64,000 bases of DNA from Loxodes magnus (lineage: Eukaryota; Ciliophora; Karyorelictea; Loxodida; Loxodidae). Under the pieces are notes generated by a model that saw only the letters and a list, made by a program, of their open reading frames with translations, had not been told where the DNA came from and ran no database searches. A program made the position numbers and the translations under genes. Positions 48,331 through 60,144 of the stretch are shown here, piece by piece. Each line of letters begins with the position of its first letter. Position 1 is the first letter of the stretch. Where the stretch lies: the NCBI GenBank assembly GCA_946699065.1, contig CAMPDV010000219.1:1-64000 (forward strand). The letters are read 5' to 3'.

Positions 48331-49966
48331 TTATTACGAGAAATATTACCTATTAGTACCTAGTTGTTACGAGTAGTAGTACCTATTTGAACATAGTCGT
48401 ACCTAGTCGTACCTAATATAAACTAGTCGTACCTAATAGTACCTAGTTATAGCGAGAAAAAGTACCCATTATTACCTAGTCATAACGAGAAATAGTACCT
48501 AATAGTACCTAGTAGTAGTACCTAGTTGAACTTAGTCGTACCAAGTTGTACCGAGAAGTTGTACCTAGTAGAACCAAGTCGTACCTATTAGTACCTAGTT
48601 GAAATGAGAAATATTACCTATTAGTACCTAGTTGTAACGAGTAGTAGTATTTATTTGAACCGTGTCGTACCTAGTCGTACCTAGTTGTACCAAGAAGTTG
48701 TACCTAGTAGAACATAGTCGTATATATTAGTACCTAGTTATAACGAGAAATATTACCTATTAGTACCTATTCGTATCGAGTAATAGTACCTAGTAGAACT
48801 TAGTCGTACCTAGTTGTACCGAGTAGCAACATAGTCGTATATATTAGTACCTAGTTATTGCGAGAAATATTACCTATTAGTACCTAGTTGTTACGAGTAG
48901 TAGTACCTATTTGAACATAGTCGTACCTAGTCGTACCTAATATAAACTAGTCGTACCTAATAGTACCTAGTTATAGCGAGAAAAAGTACCCATTATTACC
49001 TATTCATAACGAGAAATAGTACCTAATAGTACCTAGTAGTAGTACCTAGTTGAACTTAGTCGTACCAAGTTGTACCGAGAAGTTTTACCTAGTAGAACTT
49101 AGTCGTACCAAGTCGTACCGAGAAGTTTTACCTAGTAGAACTTAGTCGTACCTAGTTGTACCAAGAAGTTGTACCTAATAGTACATAGTCGTACCTATTA
49201 GTACCTAGTTATAACGAGAAATAGTACTTATTAATACCTATTCGTACCGAGTAATAGTACCTAGTAGAACTTAGTCGTACCTAGTTGTACCTAGTAGAAC
49301 CTAGTCGTACCTATTTGTACCTAGTTGAAACGAGAAATATTACCTATTAGTACCTAGTTGTAACGAGTAGTAGTACCTAATTGAACCTAGTCGTACCTAG
49401 TTGTACCAAGAAGTTGTACCTAATAGTACATAGTCGTACCTATTAGTACATAGTTATAACGACAAAAAGTACCCATTAGTACCTATTCGTACCGAGTAAT
49501 AGTACCTAGTAGAACTTAGTCGTACCTAGTTGTACCGAGTAGCAACATAATCGTATATATTAGTACCTAGTTATTACGAGAAATATTACCTATTAGTACC
49601 TAGTTGTTACGAGTAGTAGTACCTATTTGAACATAGTCGTACCTAGTCGTACCTAATATAAACTAGTCGTACCTAATAGTACCTAGTTATAGCGAGAAAA
49701 AGTACCCATTATTACCTAGTCATAACGAGAAATAGTACCTAATAGTACCTAGTAGTAGTACCTAGTTGAACTTAGTCGTACCAAGTTGTACCGAGAAGTT
49801 TTACCTAGTAGAACCAAGTCGTACCTATTAGTACCTAGTAGTAGTATTTATTTGAACCGTGTCGTACCTAGTCGTACCTAGTCGTACCTATTCGTACCTA
49901 GTTGTACCGAGAAGTTTTACCTAGTAGAACTTAGTCGTACCTAGTTGTACCAAGAAGTTGTACCTA
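48331..49966. repeat. ~1.6 kb duplicated segment, copy 1 (partner 55,328)
   Basis: Landmarks 48416, 48940 and 49656 match 55413, 55937 and 56653 at exactly +6,997 bp (spacings 524 and 716 in both). TTGAAATGAG and GTAACGAGTAGTAGTATTT are shared. Scattered substitutions (CGTATCGAG near 48,774, CATAATCG near 49,547) show older divergence than the region 2 or region 5 duplicates. Confidence 0.82.
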
Positions 49967-50114
49967 ATAGTACGTTGTAGTGTCTATTAGTACCTAGTTA
50001 TAACGAGAAATAGTACTTATTAATACCTATTCGTACCGAGTAATAGTACCTAGTAGAACTTAGTCGTACCTAGTTGTACCGAGTAGCAACATAGTCGTAT
50101 ATATTAGTACCTAG

Positions 50115-50231
50115 TTATAACGAGAAATAGTAATTATTAATACATATTCGTACCGAGTAATAGTACCTAGTAGAACTTAGTCGTACCTAGTTGTACCGAG
50201 TAGCAACATAGTCGTATATATTAGTACCTAG
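50115..50231. repeat. 117-bp TAATTATTAA module, occurrence 2
   Basis: Same 117-bp module, here with TACATATTCG in place of TACCTATTCG. Confidence 0.85.
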
Positions 50232-50316
50232 TTATTACGAGAAATATTACCTATTAGTACCTAGTTGTTACGAGTAGTAGTACCTATTTGAACATAGTCG
50301 TACCTAGTCGTACCTA

Positions 50317-51436
50317 ATATAAACTAGTCGTACCTAATAGTACCTAGTTATAGCGAGAAAAAGTACCATTATTACCTAGTCATAACGAGAAATAGTACCT
50401 AATAGTACCTAGTAGTAGTACCTAGTTGAGCTTAGTCGTACCAAGTTGTACCGAGAAGTTTTACCTAGTAGAACCTAGTCGTACCTAGTTGTACCAAGAA
50501 GTTGTACCTAATAGTACATAGTCGTACCTATTAGTACATAGTTATAACGAGAAATAGTACTTATTAATACCTATTCGTACCGAGTAATAGTACCTAGTAG
50601 AACTTAGTCGTACCTAGTTGTACCGAGTATCAACATAGTCGTATATATTAGTACCTAGTTATTACGAGAAATATTACCTATTAGTAACTCGTTGTTACGA
50701 GTAGTAGTACCTATTTGAACATAGTCGTACCTAGTCGTACCTAATATAAACTAGTCGTACCTAATAGTACCTAGTTATAGCGAGAAAAAGTACCCATTAT
50801 TACCTAGTCATAACGAGAAATAGTACCTAATAGTACCTAGTAGTAGTACCTAGTTGAACTTAGTCGTACCAAGTTGTACCGAGAAGTTGTACCTAGTAGA
50901 ACCAAGTCGTACCTATTAGTACCTAGTTGAAATGAGAAATATTACCTATTAGTACCTAGTAGTAGTATTTATTTGAACCGTGTCGTACCTAGTCGTACCT
51001 AGTCGTACCTATTCGTACCTAGTTGTACCGAGAAGTTTTACCTAGTAGAACTTAGTCGTACCTAGTTGTACCAAGAAGTTGTACCTAATAGTACATAGTC
51101 GTACCTATTAGTACCTAGTTATAACGAGAAATAGTACCCATTAGTACCTATTCGTACCGAGTAATAGTACCTAGTAGAACTTAGTCGTACCTAGTTGTAC
51201 CTAGTAGAACCTAGTCGTATATATTAGTACCTAGTTATAACGAGAAATAGTAATTATTAATACCTATTCGTACCGAGTAATAGTACCTAGTAGAACTTAG
51301 TCGTACCTAGTTGTACCGAGTAGCAACATGGTCGTATATATTAGTACCTAGTTATTACGAGAAATATTACCTATTAGTACCTAGTTGTTACGAGTAGTAG
51401 TACCTATTTGAACATAGTCGTACCTAGTCGTACCTA
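50317..51436. repeat. 427-bp and 693-bp units
   Basis: Landmarks 50317, 50744 and 51437. The first unit is a shortened form: after GAACCTAGTCG it passes directly to CCTAGTTGTACCAAGAAG without the ACAAAGAG or GTATTTATTT modules. It also has AAGTACCATTATT (one C short) near 50,363 and GAGCTTAG near 50,428. The hairpin variant AACTCGTTGTTACGAG recurs near 50,688. Confidence 0.8.
51235..51351. repeat. 117-bp TAATTATTAA module, occurrence 3
   Basis: Same 117-bp module, ending in the CAACATGGTCG variant. Confidence 0.85.
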
Positions 51437-52772
51437 ATATAAACTAGTCGTACCTAATAGTACCTAGTTATAGCGAGAAAAAGTACCCATTATTACCTAG
51501 TCATAACGAGAAATAGTACCTAATAGTACCTAGTAGTAGTACCTAGTGGAACTTAGTCGTACCAAGTTGTACCGAGAAGTTTTACCTAGTAGAACTTAGT
51601 CGTACCAAGTTGTACCGAGAAGTTTTACCTAGTAGAACCATGTCGTACCTATTAGTACCTAGTTACAAAGAGAAATATTACCTATTGGTACCTAGTAGTA
51701 GTATTTATTTGAACCGTGTCGTACCTAGTCGTACCTAGTCGTACCTATTCGTACATAGTTGTACCGAGAAGTTTTACCTAGTAGAACTTAGTCGTACCTA
51801 GTTGTACCAAGAAGTTGTACCTAATAGTATATAGTCGTACCTATTAGTACCTAGTTATAACGAGAAATAGTACCCATTAGTACCTATTCGTACCGAGTAA
51901 TATTAACTAGTAGTACTTAGTCGTACCTAGTTGTACCGAGTAGCAACATAGTCGTATATATTAGTACCTAGTTATAACGAGAAATATTACCTATTTGTAA
52001 CTCGTTGTTACGAGTAGTAGTACCTATTTGAACATAGTCGTACCTAGTCGTACCTAATATAAACTAGTCGTACCTAATAGTACCTAGTTATAGCGAGAAA
52101 AAGTACCCATTATTACCTAGTCATAACGAGAAATAGTACCTAATAGTACCTAGTAGTAGTACCTAGTGGAACTTAGTCGTACCAAGTTGTACCGAGAAGT
52201 TTTACCTAGTAGAACTTAGTCGTACCAAGTTGTACCGAGAAGTTTTACCTAGTAGAACTTAGTCGTACCTAGTTGTACCAAGAAATTGTACCTAATAGTA
52301 CATAGTCGTACCTATTAGTACATAGTTATAACGAGAAATAGTACTTATTAATACCTATTCGTACCGAGTAATAGTACCTAGTAGAACTTAGTCGTACCTA
52401 GTTGTACCTAGTAGAACCTAGTCGTACCTATTTGTACCTAGTTGAAACGAGAAATATTACCTATTAGTACCTAGTTGTAACGAGTAGTAGTACCTAATTG
52501 AACCTAGTCGTACCTAGTTGTACCAAGAAGTTGTACCTAATAGTACGTTGTAGTGCCTATTAGTACCTAGTTATAACGACAAAAAGTACCCATTAGTACC
52601 TATTCGTACCGAGTAATAGTACCTAGTAGAACTTAGTCGTACCTAGTTGTACCGAGTATCAACATAGTCGTATATATTAGTACCTAGTTATTACGAGAAA
52701 TATTACCTATTAGTACCTAGTTGTTACGAGTAGTAGTACCTATTTGAACATAGTCGTACCTAGTCGTACCTA
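51437..52772. repeat. 1,336-bp HOR (620+716 bp), copy 1
   Basis: Landmarks 51437-52057-52773. It contains AGTGGAACTTAG, the 43-bp CCAAGTTG double, GAACCATGTCG, CCTATTGGTACC (a GGTACC site at 51,687), GTACATAGTTG, AGTATATAGTCG, AATATTAACTAGTAGTAC, CCTATTTGTAACTCG, AAGAAATTG and GTAGTGCCTATT. All recur 1,336 bp later. Confidence 0.9.
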
Positions 52773-54108
52773 ATATAAACTAGTCGTACCTAATAGTACC
52801 TAGTTATAGCGAGAAAAAGTACCCATTATTACCTAGTCATAACGAGAAATAGTACCTAATAGTACCTAGTAGTAGTACCTAGTGGAACTTAGTCGTACCA
52901 AGTTGTACCGAGAAGTTTTACCTAGTAGAACTTAGTCGTACCAAGTTGTACCGAGAAGTTTTACCTAGTAGAACCATGTCGTACCTATTAGTACCTAGTT
53001 ACAAAGAGAAATATTACCTATTGGTACCTAGTAGTAGTATTTATTTGAACCGTGTCGTACCTAGTCGTACCTAGTCGTACCTATTCGTACATAGTTGTAC
53101 CGAGAAGTTTTACCTAGTAGAACTTAGTCGTACCTAGTTGTACCAAGAAGTTGTACCTAATAGTATATAGTCGTACCTATTAGTACCTAGTTATAACGAG
53201 AAATAGTACCCATTAGTACCTATTCGTACCGAGTAATATTAACTAGTAGTACTTAGTCGTACCTAGTTGTACCGAGTAGCAACATAGTCGTATATATTAG
53301 TACCTAGTTATAACGAGAAATATTACCTATTTGTAACTCGTTGTTACGATTAGTAGTACCTATTTGAACATAGTCGTACCTAGTCGTACCTAATATAAAC
53401 TAGTCGTACCTAATAGTACCTAGTTATAGCGAGAAAAAGTACCCATTATTACCTAGTCATAACGAGAAATAGTACCTAATAGTACCTAGTAGTAGTACCT
53501 AGTGGAACTTAGTCGTACCAAGTTGTACCGAGAAGTTTTACCTAGTAGAACTTAGTCGTACCAAGTTGTACCGAGAAGTTTTACCTAGTAGAACTTAGTC
53601 GTACCTAGTTGTACCAAGAAATTGTACCTAATAGTACATAGTCGTACCTATTAGTACATAGTTATAACGAGAAATAGTACTTATTAATACCTATTCGTAC
53701 CGAGTAATAGTACCTAGTAGAACTTAGTCGTACCTAGTTGTACCTAGTAGAACCTAGTCGTACCTATTTGTACCTAGTTGAAACGAGAAATATTACCTAT
53801 TAGTACCTAGTTGTAACGAGTAGTAGTACCTAATTGAACCTAGTCGTACCTAGTTGTACCAAGAAGTTGTACCTAATAGTACGTTGTAGTGCCTATTAGT
53901 ACCTAGTTATAACGAGAAAAAGTACCCATTAGTACCTATTCGTACCGAGTAATAGTACCTAGTAGAACTTAGTCGTACCTAGTTGTACCGAGTATCAACA
54001 TAGTCGTATATATTAGTACCTAGTTATTACGAGAAATATTACCTATTAGTACCTAGTTGTTACGAGTAGTAGTACCTATTTGAACATAGTCGTACCTAGT
54101 CGTACCTA
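52773..54108. repeat. 1,336-bp HOR (620+716 bp), copy 2
   Basis: Landmarks 52773-53393-54109, matching copy 1 at +1,336 bp. Differences are ACGATTAG for ACGAGTAG at about 53,346, which breaks one pair of the hairpin stem, and ACGAGAAAAAG for ACGACAAAAAG near 53,911. Confidence 0.9.
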
Positions 54109-54984
54109 ATATAAACTAGTCGTACCTAATAGTACCTAGTTATAGCGAGAAAAAGTACCCATTATTACCTAGTCATAACGAGAAATAGTACCTAATAGTA
54201 CCTAGTAGTAGTACCTAGTTGAACTTAGTCGTACCAAGTTGTACCGAGAAGTTTTACCTAGTAGAACCTAGTCGTACCTATTTGTACCTAGTTGAAATGA
54301 GAAATATTACCTATTAGTACCTAGTTGTAACGAGTAGTAGTACCTAATTGAACCTAGTCGTACCTAGTTGTACCAAGAAGTTGTACCTAGTAGAACATAG
54401 TCGTACCTATTAGTACCTAGTTATAACGAGAAATAGTACTTATTAATACCTATTCGTACCGAGTAATAGTACCTAGTAGAACTTAGTCGTACCTAGTTGT
54501 ACCTAGTAGAACCTAGTCGTACCTATTTGTACCTAGTTGAAACGAGAAATATTACCTATTAGTACCTAGTTGTAACGAGTAGTAGTACCTAATTGAACCT
54601 AGTCGTACCTAGTTGTACCAAGAAGTTGTACCTAATAGTACATAGTCGTACCTATTAGTACCTAGTTATAACGACAAAAAGTACCCATTAGTACCTATTC
54701 GTACCGAGTAATAGTACCTAGTAGAACTTAGTCGTACCTAGTTGTACCGAGTATCAACATAGTCGTATATATTAGTACCTAGTTATTACGAGAAATAGTA
54801 ATTATTAATACCTATTCGTACCGAGTAATAGTACCTAGTAGAACTTAGTCGTACCTAGTTGTACCGAGTAGCAACATGGTCGTATATATTAGTACCTAGT
54901 TATTACGAGAAATATTACCTATTAGTACCTAGTTGTTACGAGTAGTAGTACCTATTTGAACATAGTCGTACCTAGTCGTACCTA
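54109..54984. repeat. 876-bp unit with a 245-bp tandem pair and a 117-bp module
   Basis: TTGAAATGAG at 54,292 and TTGAAACGAG at 54,537 mark two tandem 245-bp blocks. A 117-bp TAATTATTAA module follows at 54,783. Removing the module leaves 759 bp, the same core as the 1004-bp units without one 245-bp block. The counterpart at 58649-59524 is also 876 bp. Confidence 0.85.
54783..54899. repeat. 117-bp TAATTATTAA module, occurrence 4
   Basis: Same module with CAACATGGTCG, as in occurrences 3 and 5. Confidence 0.85.
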
Positions 54985-55412
54985 ATATAAACTAGTCGTA
55001 CCTAATAGTACCTAGTTATAGCGAGAAAAAGTACCCATTATTACCTAGTCATAACGAGAAATAGTACCTAATAGTACCTAGTAGTAGTACCTAGTTGAAC
55101 TTAGTCGTACCAAGTTGTACCGAGAAGTTTTACCTAGTAGAACTTAGTCGTACCTAGTTGTACCAAGAAGTTGTACCTAATAGTACGTTGTAGTGTCTAT
55201 TAGTACCTAGTTATAACGAGAAATAGTACTTATTAATACCTATTCGTACCGAGTAATAGTACCTAGTAGAACTTAGTCGTACCTAGTTGTACCGAGTAGA
55301 AACATAGTCGTATATATTAGTACCTAGTTATAACGAGAAATATTACCTATTAGTACCTAGTTGTTACGAGTAGTAGTACCTATTTGAACATAGTCGTACC
55401 TAGTCGTACCTA
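54985..55412. repeat. 428-bp short unit
   Basis: A shortened unit with GTACGTTGTAGTGTC followed by TTATAACGAG, and the variant GTAGAAACATAG for GTAGCAACATAG near 55,298. It lacks the ACAAAGAG and GTATTTATTT modules. Confidence 0.8.
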
Positions 55413-56963
55413 ATATAAACTAGTCGTACCTAATAGTACCTAGTTATAGCGAGAAAAAGTACCCATTATTACCTAGTCATAACGAGAAATAGTACCTAAT
55501 AGTACCTAGTAGTAGTACCTAGTTGAACTTAGTCGTACCAAGTTGTACCGAGAAGTTGTACCTAGTAGAACCAAGTCGTACCTATTAGTACCTAGTTGAA
55601 ATGAGAAATATTACCTATTAGTACCTAGTTGTAACGAGTAGTAGTATTTATTTGAACCGTGTCGTACCTAGTCGTACCTAGTTGTACCAAGAAGTTGTAC
55701 CTAGTAGAACATAGTCGTATATATTAGTACCTAGTTATAACGAGAAATATTACCTATTAGTACCTATTCGTACCGAGTAATAGTACCTAGTAGAACTTAG
55801 TCGTACCTAGTTGTACCGAGTAGCAACATAGTCGTATATATTAGTACCTAGTTATTGCGAGAAATATTACCTATTAGTACCTAGTTGTTACGAGTAGTAG
55901 TACCTATTTGAACATAGTCGTACCTAGTCGTACCTAATATAAACTAGTCGTACCTAATAGTACCTAGTTATAGCGAGAAAAAGTACCCATTATTACCTAT
56001 TCATAACGAGAAATAGTACCTAATAGTACCTAGTAGTAGTACCTAGTTGAACTTAGTCGTACCAAGTTGTACCGAGAAGTTTTACCTAGTAGAACTTAGT
56101 CGTACCAAGTCGTACCGAGAAGTTTTACCTAGTAGAACTTAGTCGTACCTAGTTGTACCAAGAAGTTGTACCTAGTAGAACATAGTCGTACCTATTAGTA
56201 CCTAGTTATAACGAGAAATAGTACTTATTAATACCTATTCGTACCGAGTAATAGTACCTAGTAGAACTTAGTCGTACCTAGTTGTACCTAGTAGAACCTA
56301 GTCGTACCTATTTGTACCTAGTTGAAACGAGAAATATTACCTATTAGTACCTAGTTGTAACGAGTAGTAGTACCTAATTGAACCTAGTCGTACCTAGTTG
56401 TACCAAGAAGTTGTACATAATAGTACATAGTCGTACCTATTAGTACCTAGTTATAACGACAAAAAGTACCAATTAGTACCTATTCGTACCGAGTAATAGT
56501 ACCTAGTAGAACTTAGTCGTACCTAGTTGTACCGAGTATCAACATAGTCGTATATATTAGTACCTATTTATTACGAGAAATATTACCTATTAGTAACTCG
56601 TTGTTACGAGTAGTAGTACCTATTTGAACATAGTAGTACCTAGTCGTACCTAATATAAACTAGTCGTACCTAATAGTACCTAGTTATAGCGAGAAAAAGT
56701 ACCCATTATTACCTAGTCATAACGAGAAATAGTACCTAATAGTACCTAGTAGTAGTACCTAGTTGAACTTAGTCGTACCAAGTTGTACCGAGAAGTTTTA
56801 CCTAGTAGAACCAAGTCGTACCTATTAGTACCTAGTAGTAGTATTTATTTGAACCGTGTCGTACCTAGTCGTACCTAGTCGTGCCTATTCGTACCTAGTT
56901 GTACCGAGAAGTTTTACCTAGTAGAACTTAGTCGTACCTAGTTGTACCAAGAAGTTGTACCTA
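55328..56963. repeat. ~1.6 kb duplicated segment, copy 2
   Basis: Partner of 48331-49966 at +6,997 bp, landmarks 55413, 55937 and 56653. Private changes are TTGTACATAATAG near 56,413, CCAATTAGTACC near 56,470, CATAGTAGTACC near 56,630 and CGTGCCTATTCG near 56,881. Confidence 0.82.
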
Positions 56964-58756
56964 ATAGTACATAGTCGTACCTATTAGTACCTAGTTATAA
57001 CGAGAAATAGTACCCATTAGTACCTATTCGTACCGAGTAATAGTACCTAGTAGAACTTAGTCGTACCTAGTTGTACCTAGTAGAACCTAGTCGTATATAT
57101 TAGTACCTAGTTATTACGAGAAATAGTAATTATTAATACCTATTCGTACCGAGTAATAGTACCTAGTAGAACTTAGTCGTACCTAGTTGTACCGAGTAGC
57201 AACATGGTCGTATATATTAGTATCTAGTTATTACGAGAAATATTACCTATTAGTACCTAGTTGTTACGAGTAGTAGTACCTATTTGAACATAGTCGTACC
57301 TAGTCGTACCTAATATAAACTAGTCGTACCTAATAGTACCTAGTTATAGCGAGAAAAAGTACCCATTATTACCTAGTCATAACGAGAAATAGTACCTAAT
57401 AGTACCTAGTAGTAGTACCTAGTGGAACTTAGTCGTACCAAGTTGTACCGAGAAGTTTTACCTAGTAGAACTTAGTCGTACCAAGTTGTACCGAGAAGTT
57501 TTACCTAGTAGAACCATGTCGTACCTATTAGTACCTAGTTACAAAGAGAAATATTACCTATTAGTACCTAGTAGTAGTATTTATTTGAACCGTGTCGTAC
57601 CTAGTCGTACCTAGTCGTACCTATTCGTACATAGTTGTACCGAGAAGTTTTACCTAGTAGAACTTAGTCGTACCTAGTTGTACCAAGAAGTTGTACCTAA
57701 TAGTATATAGTCGTACCTATTAGTACCTAGTTATAACGAGAAATAGTACCCATTAGTACCTATTCGTACCGAGTAATATTAACTAGTAGTACTTAGTCGT
57801 ACCTAGTTGTACCGAGTAGCAACATAGTCGTATATATTAGTACCTAGTTATAACGAGAAATATTACCTATTTGTAACTCGTTGTTACGAGTAGTAGTACC
57901 TATTTGAACATAGTCGTACCTAGTCGTATCTAATATAAACTAGTCGTACCTAATAGTACCTAGTTATAGCGAGAAAAAGTACCCATTATTACCTAGTCAT
58001 AACGAGAAATAGTACCTAATAGTACCTAGTAGTAGTACCTAGTGGAACTTAGTCGTACCAAGTTGTACCGAGAAGTTTTACCTAGTAGAACTTAGTCGTA
58101 CCAAGTTGTACCGAGAAGTTTTACCTAGTAGAACTTAGTCGTACCTAGTTGTACCAAGAAATTGTACCTAATAGTACATAGTCGTACCTATTAGTACATA
58201 GTTATAACGAGAAATAGTACTTATTAATACCTATTCGTACCGAGTAATAGTACCTAGTAGAACTTAGTCGTACCTAGTTGTACCTAGTAGAACCTAGTCG
58301 TACCTATTTGTACCTAGTTGAAACGAGAAATATTACCTATTAGTACCTAGTTGTAACGAGTAGTAGTACCTAATTGAACCTAGTCGTACCTAGTTGTACC
58401 AAGAAGTTGTACCTAATAGTACGTTGTAGTGCCTATTAGTACCTAGTTATAACGAGAAAAAGTACCCATTAGTACCTATTCGTACCGAGTAATAGTACCT
58501 AGTAGAACTTAGTCGTACCTAGTTGTACCGAGTATCAACATAGTCGTATATATTAGTACCTAGTTATTACGAGAAATATTACCTATTAGTACCTAGTTGT
58601 TACGAGTAGTAGTACCTATTTGAACATAGTCGTACCTAGTCGTACCTAATATAAACTAGTCGTACCTAATAGTACCTAGTTATAGCGAGAAAAAGTACCC
58701 ATTATTACCTAGTCATAACGAGAAATAGTACCTAATAGTACCTAGTAGTAGTACCT
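56827..58756. repeat. ~1.9 kb duplicated segment, copy 2
   Basis: Partner of 50951-52880 at +5,876 bp. It differs by TAGTATCTAGTTATTACG near 57,220, ATTAGTACC for ATTGGTACC near 57,563, and CGTATCTAATATAAAC just before the landmark at 57,933. Confidence 0.83.
57111..57227. repeat. 117-bp TAATTATTAA module, occurrence 5
   Basis: Same module with CAACATGGTCG, 5,876 bp after occurrence 3. Confidence 0.85.
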
Positions 58757-59524
58757 AGTTGAACTTAGTCGTACCAAGTTGTACCGAGAAGTTTTACCTA
58801 GTAGAACCAAGTCGTACCTATTTGTACCTAGTTGAAATGAGAAATATTACCTATTAGTACCTAGTTGTAACGAGTAGTAGTACCTAATTGAACCTAGTCG
58901 TACCTAGTTGTACCAAGAAGTTGTACCTAGTAGAACATAGTCGTACCTATTATTACCTAGTCATAACGAGAAATAGTACTTATTAATACCTATTCGTACC
59001 GAGTAATAGTACCTAGTAGAACTTAGTCGTACCTAGTTGTACCTAGTAGAACCTAGTCGTACCTATTTGTACCTAGTTGAAACGAGAAATATTACCTATT
59101 AGTACCTAGTTGTAACGAGTAGTAGTACCTAATTGAACCTAGTCGTACCTAGTTGTACCAAGAAGTTGTACCTAATAGTACATAGTCGTACCTATTAGTA
59201 CCTAGTTATAACGACAAAAAGTACCCATTAGTACCTATTCGTACCGAGTAATAGTACCTAGTAGAACTTAGTCGTACCTAGTTGTACCGAGTATCAACAT
59301 AGTCGTATATATTAGTACCTAGTTATTACGAGAAATAGTAATTATTAATACCTATTCGTACCGAGTAATAGTACCTAGTAGAACTTAGTCGTACCTAGTT
59401 GTACCGAGTAGCAACATAGTCGTATATATTAGTACCTAGTTATTACGAGAAATATTACCTATTAGTACCTAGTTGTTACGAGTAGTAGTACCTATTTGAA
59501 CATAGTCGTACCTAGTCGTACCTA
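57313..59524. repeat. 2,212-bp HOR (620+716+876 bp), copy 1
   Basis: Spacing series 620-716-876, starting at 57313 and repeating as 620-716 from 59525. The same series lies at 52773-54984 (offset 4,540 bp), so this block exists at least twice with intervening sequence before its tandem repetition. Confidence 0.87.
59323..59439. repeat. 117-bp TAATTATTAA module, occurrence 6
   Basis: Same module but with CAACATAGTCG rather than CATGGTCG. Last occurrence in the window. Confidence 0.85.
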
Positions 59525-60144
59525 ATATAAACTAGTCGTACCTAATAGTACCTAGTTATAGCGAGAAAAAGTACCCATTATTACCTAGTCATAACGAGAA
59601 ATAGTACCTAATAGTACCTAGTAGTAGTACCTAGTGGAACTTAGTCGTACCAAGTTGTACCGAGAAGTTTTACCTAGTAGAACTTAGTCGTACCAAGTTG
59701 TACCGAGAAGTTTTACCTAGTAGAACCAAGTCGTACCTATTAGTACCTAGTTACAAAGAGAAATATTACCTATTAGTACCTAGTAGTAGTATTTATTTGA
59801 ACCGTGTCGTACCTAGTCGTACCTAGTCGTACCTATTCGTACATAGTTGTACCGAGAAGTTTTACCTAGTAGAACTTAGTCGTACCTAGTTGTACCAAGA
59901 AGTTGTACCTAATAGTATATAGTCGTACCTATTAGTACCTAGTTATAACGAGAAATAGTACCCATTAGTACCTATTCGTACCGAGTAATATTAACTAGTA
60001 GTACTTAGTCGTACCTAGTTGTACCGAGTATCAACATAGTCGTATATATTAGTACCTAGTTATTACGAGAAATATTACCTATTTGTAACTCGTTGTTACG
60101 AGTAGTAGTACCTATTTGAACATAGTCGTACCTAGTCGTACCTA

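Larger units (their letters stand above)
50951..52880. repeat. ~1.9 kb duplicated segment, copy 1 (partner 56,827)
   Basis: Landmarks 51437, 52057 and 52773 match 57313, 57933 and 58649 at exactly +5,876 bp. CAACATGGTCG (51,327 and 57,203), AATATTAACTAG and AGTATATAGTCG are shared rare variants. The match ends where this copy has AGTGGAAC and the partner AGTTGAAC. Confidence 0.83.

Noticed and set aside
48214-59439. The 117-bp module as a small transposon
   Set aside because: It is a tandem duplication of adjacent satellite words, with no inverted ends, and it always sits at the same unit position.
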